Origin: Sphacelaria rigidula
Lineage: Eukaryota > Phaeophyceae > Sphacelariales
Assembly (NCBI GenBank): GCA_964200075.2
Contig: CAXNAA020000345.1
Coordinates: 1 to 22,205 of the forward strand
DNA: 22,205 nucleotides
Reading direction: 5' to 3'
Shown piece after piece: positions 19,433 to 22,205 of this stretch (positions are counted from its first letter, which is position 1; every line of letters starts with the position of its first letter). The position numbers and the translations under genes were made by a program. The notes under the pieces are model-generated. The model worked only from the letters and a program-made list of their open reading frames with translations, made no database searches and was not told the DNA's origin.

Positions 19433-19857
19433 GAGGATGTCTCTCCGGGTAACTGACGATTTCCCAGCTGCTTGGCGGACACACAAGCTAATCAGTACGC
19501 GTCTGCGGTAACCGCAATGAGGACAAACCTCTCGCACACAACAATCGGCTACTGTCAATTTTTTCAAAATTCAGCCAGAGACTGAAATGTAGAATACTGA
19601 TATCTCTAAAAAAACCTGGAGCGCGCCCTCGTACCTTAACCAATACGAGGATGTTTCTCCGGGTAACTGACGATTTCCCAGCTGCTGGGCGGACACAGAA
19701 GCTCGTCAGTACGCGTCTGCGGTAACCGCAATGAGGACAAACCTCTCGCACACAACAATCGGCTGCTCTCAATTTTTTTTAAACTCAGCCAGAGACTGAA
19801 ATGTAGAATACTGATATCTCTAAAAAAACTGGAGCGCGCCTTCGTACCTTAACCAAT
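19433..19857. repeat. 213-bp tandem duplication including a splice donor
   Basis: The unit 19433-19644 is repeated at 19647-19857 with roughly 93-95 percent identity. On the minus strand the right-hand copy contains the true exon end ATTGGTTAAG|GTACGA at 19848. The left-hand copy, now inside the intron, carries the same ATTGGTTAAG|GTACGA near 19636. Differences are scattered, so it is an old local duplication rather than an assembly artefact of identical sequence. Confidence 0.92.
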
Positions 19858-19967
19858 GCCACGGTGCGGCAGAAATGTACAGACGGGTTTGCGCCGTCCA
19901 CGGTACATGCTTCCTCGAAGCACGTAAGGGCCTTTTCGTCCTCGCCCGCATCCAGCCAAACCATTCC
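19848..19967 (-). CDS. TPR gene, 40-codon TPR exon
   Basis: The acceptor is CAACCAATACAG (phase 0) and the donor GTTAAG|GTACGA (phase 0). It encodes GMVWLDAGEDEKALTCFEEA then CTVDGANPSVHFCRTVALVK. It is a textbook TPR (Gly, Trp-Leu, Gly, Ala-Leu, Ala) plus the next helix A. The exon's last 10 bases lie within the tandem duplication. Confidence 0.9.
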
Positions 19968-21040
19968 CTGTATTGGTTGGTCGTATCGCAAAAAATCCAT
20001 CCCAAGGAAGGGATGTTCTATTTTCAGGAAACCTGGTGCACTGCACGATAATAGGCGTGGACCCAGCCCGACAAGATAAGCATTTCTTGGTCGAATTCAA
20101 CTGTTCTCCTCGAGCAGTTACTGTGGAAGATGACAATGTAAAGCATTCCTGCGGTGATCATTTTTTAGCCTCGTTTTTTCCTCGCCTTCCCTCGATAACT
20201 GCGGCTATCACGCCGCAAAATATATGTGTCGTAGAAACGATCCAGTCGAGATATGTTGATGTACAAGGTCTCTACTGAGCTTCTCGGCCGAAGTACTCGG
20301 GATGATCGGCAATATCCTCACGATGGGAGCTTTATACTCCGGTCGAAAAAAGGCACAACGATGTTCTTTTGATACTGAGGCGACTTCCCTAGCTGTTATT
20401 ATGCTGTGGAAGGGTGAACGCTTATGCTGGTTTCCTCGATGTTCCTGCGCTGCGCAGGAAATTGTCCTTCTTGTGCTTGCTTCCCGACCATCCTCGAAAC
20501 TATCCATGCTGTCCCACAACCACGTGTGTGATCTCCGATGGACACACAGATATATCCGGAAATAATCAAATCACGTCATGACGACGACGACGACGACGAC
20601 GACGACCCATACCCGATCCTTCGCGCAGTACAGCGTCAATCTGAAGGCGTGAAAACAAGCTGGGCGGCTCTCCAGCGATACAACTTGACTTCGCAAAATG
20701 GATCGTTGTTACGTGCAACATGTGGCCGCTAGATTCTGCGGTGCGGGTGGGTACAAATACCCTCGAAAACCCTTCGAACAAATCCGTTTCAAAGCATGAT
20801 TTGCTTGCATCGAGCGGGTGAAACATTTTTCACATCACATGCTACCAAAACGTATGGAGCCTCGCTCCTGTCGTACACACGCTGACCGAAAACGCTGGGG
20901 TGACGAGCAAGGAACACGACGCGCGATGTTCCTTTATCTGGTGCGGTACCTACTGTCTGGGTGCGTTACTTCAATCAAAAAACAAATCCTAGTTTATACA
21001 AAGGAAAACGGTATGAGATTTTTGGGTAAGATGCACGCGC
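19968..21040 (-). other. Intron of TPR gene with GC donor and (GAC)n
   Basis: A 1073-base intron that begins GCGCGT rather than GT (AGCCAG|GCGCGT) and ends CAATACAG. It contains the (GAC)n microsatellite. Confidence 0.7.
20578..20606 (+). repeat. (GAC)n microsatellite
   Basis: About nine GAC units lie in an intron of the minus-strand gene. They generate an artificial poly-Asp frame on the plus strand. Confidence 0.95.
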
Positions 21041-21139
21041 CTGGCTCTGTAGAACTTCTGCCAGCCTCTGGCGCACGGGAAGCGCGGATTTGTCCATTCT
21101 CACTGCCAGCCGCAAACACCCCACCGCAGTTCGAAAATC
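21041..21139 (-). CDS. TPR gene, 33-codon TPR exon with GC splice donor
   Basis: The acceptor is ATGTGTACAG and the donor CAG|GCGCGT; the exon is exactly 33 codons in phase 0. It encodes DFRTAVGCLRLAVRMDKSAL then PVRQRLAEVLQSQ. Joined to GMVWLDAG at 19967 it gives perfect TPR spacing. The nearest GT, four bases further, would shift the frame. Read upstream through the proposed acceptor, the same frame gives NVYLCVQ, which would also fit TPR helix A. Confidence 0.8.
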
Positions 21140-21451
21140 CTGTACACATAGATATACGTTCGTTATGCGTGAAGAGTGGGGGTGGGGGTGAGGGTGGGGG
21201 AAACGGGAATTGACGACTGGGACGCACCAAGATTTTCTAACCATGTTCTGCGCACTTTGAGAAAACAAGCGGGGATGTGGTATTCATTGGAATATGGCCA
21301 TGTCACATTGGTAGATGTTCACACGAAAGAGTAACATTGACATTTTGTTCATATCGTGTAGGAACAGTATTGTGGAGATCTGTCTTACACGCGAGCTGTG
21401 TCGGCACTCAAGCATATTCCCATTTTTGTCATGATTGGTTGGTCATCTCAC

Positions 21452-21471
21452 ATTGGCCCGGTTTATCAGAC
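21452..21471 (-). CDS. TPR gene, possible 20-base microexon
   Basis: The acceptor is CCCTTCGACTGCAG and the donor GCCAAT|GTGAGA, both good. Entered in phase 1 it encodes (G)LINRAN and leaves in phase 0. LINRAN resembles the start of a TPR helix A, but six residues are then missing before DFRTAV, so either another tiny exon or a different splice is needed. Confidence 0.35.
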
Positions 21472-21720
21472 CTGCAGTCGAAGGGAGTACATGCAGACGC
21501 GTGTCACCAGCATATAGTGAAAAGAGACACTACGCAAATAGAAAGTAACGTCGAGTCAGGGAACATAAGGGGGGGAAACAAGCTGAAATGTGTACAGCGA
21601 AAACTCAAGGTAAGGCAAACTACCGTCAGGATGTCGCGGGGTGTTACAATACCCTACGCAGGAGATATTTCGGCGGTACCTGTAAGCGACGATGTATTTC
21701 TCCCCGCATGGCATACAGAC

Positions 21721-21781
21721 CCTTATGATTTGGACACGCGAACAACGCGCGCTTGAGAGAGCCCGACAAGCCTTCCAGCTC
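21721..21781 (-). CDS. TPR gene, probable 61-base exon
   Basis: The acceptor is CGTGTGTTTAG (phase 0) and the donor CATAAGG|GTCTGT (phase 1). It encodes ELEGLSGSLKRALFACPNHK, a convincing TPR helix B with the RAL..CPNH ending. It fits behind GIEEHMCQ of the upstream segment in exact 21-residue helix A-B register. Confidence 0.55.
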
Positions 21782-21885
21782 CTAAACACACGGATAAGTC
21801 GGATTCGAGGGGAGGGCTCAGGATGATGGTCAACAGAACTGACATCGTTGATTCAGGTTGGTAGCATGCCACCCATAAACGTTAC

Positions 21886-21910
21886 CTGGCACATGTGCTC
21901 TTCAATTCCT
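21886..21910 (-). CDS. TPR gene, possible 25-base exon (most 5' seen)
   Basis: The acceptor is ACCGCCCGAG (phase 2; GAGAG two bases on is an alternative) and the donor GTGCCAG|GTAACG (phase 0). It encodes GIEEHMCQ, which supplies the helix A half of the TPR whose helix B is in the 21781 exon. No start codon is visible, so the gene should continue beyond the right edge. Confidence 0.4.
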
Positions 21911-22063
21911 CTCGGGCGGTGAGTACATCATTTTCATTTTAGGTCCGAAGAAGAAAGGGTTGGAACTTTATTCGACCCACCATTTAAGTTGCATCTTGTT
22001 TCTGCAAGCTCGTGCATTGTACGTTATGTGACCCCCCCCCCCCCGCGCGCGCCCCGTGCTCCT

Positions 22064-22124
22064 TCTCGAAAGGGATGCGTGGTCAATGGTCAAACGGCAA
22101 AGGTAAGCAACAAATGAGTACGCC
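22064..22124 (+). repeat. C-run-flanked repeat A', copy 3
   Basis: TCTCGAAAGGGATGCGTGGT to AACAAATGAGTACGCC is almost identical to the inverted copy at 11223-11285. It lies between C runs at 22031-22044 and 22132-22146. It is probably within an upstream intron or the 5' flank of the TPR gene. Confidence 0.8.
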
Positions 22125-22205
22125 GCCGCCCTCCCCCCCCCCCCCCGCCCCCGCGCCCGGCCCACCGCCAACCACGTGCGCTCCGCCCGCGCGGGGTGCG
22201 GCGGC

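Noticed and set aside
19433-19857. Repeats that might suggest a CRISPR array or a duplicated exon
   Set aside because: There are only two units of about 212 bases and no spacers; the duplicated part is mostly intron plus the last ten exon bases.
20538-20732. Plus frame with a run of Asp
   Set aside because: It is a translation of the (GAC)n microsatellite inside an intron.

Overview
This window looks like nuclear DNA from a eukaryote with large introns and short exons. It has no bacterial-style operons, Shine-Dalgarno sites or long uninterrupted genes. The main gene is split into many exons of 17 to 570 bases, with GT..AG introns mostly of 0.4 to 2.6 kb. There are triplet microsatellites, long C or G runs, and several short dispersed repeats inside introns. 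This style, together with a multi-TPR protein of a kind found in flagellated organisms, fits a brown alga or related stramenopile. That assignment is inference; no single marker proves it.

Minus strand, about 21910 down to 5425: one long gene for a tetratricopeptide-repeat (TPR) protein fills most of the window. I rebuilt it exon by exon from splice sites, reading phase and TPR register. From 21139 to 7566 the chain is strong. At nearly every junction the two exon ends join in phase and restore the 34-residue TPR spacing. The weakest link in that stretch is 14450 to 11796. About a dozen TPR units can be counted. One exon (11796-11380) carries a low-complexity acidic insert of about 85 residues. 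The 5' end (21910-21452) is less certain, no start codon is seen, and the gene probably continues past the right edge. The 3' end (7447-5425) is provisional. It is a chain of phase-compatible exons, two of only 17 bases, leading to a basic, glycine-rich C-terminus with a TGA at 5427-5425. If the whole chain is right, the visible protein is about 850 residues.

Plus strand, left side: a frame open for about 380 codons ends at 5272. A second open frame, probably a last exon, ends at 2489. Neither product is recognised. The 5272 frame faces the TPR gene tail to tail.

Between genes and in introns: two related short repeat families share a core around GGGATGCG-GGTCAATGG (copies near 3560, 3895, 11230, 12380, 18890 and 22064). 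A second repeat of about 185 bp occurs at 3660 and 12058, and a third at 12834, 13394 and 16238. A tRNA-like, possibly SINE-derived stretch lies at 15211-15290. A 213-bp tandem duplication copies a splice donor at 19433-19857. Microsatellites are (GTT)n at 10949, (ATT/ACT)n at 16684 and (GAC)n at 20578. I found no rRNA gene, intact tRNA, CRISPR array, insertion sequence or previously undescribed defence or mobile system.
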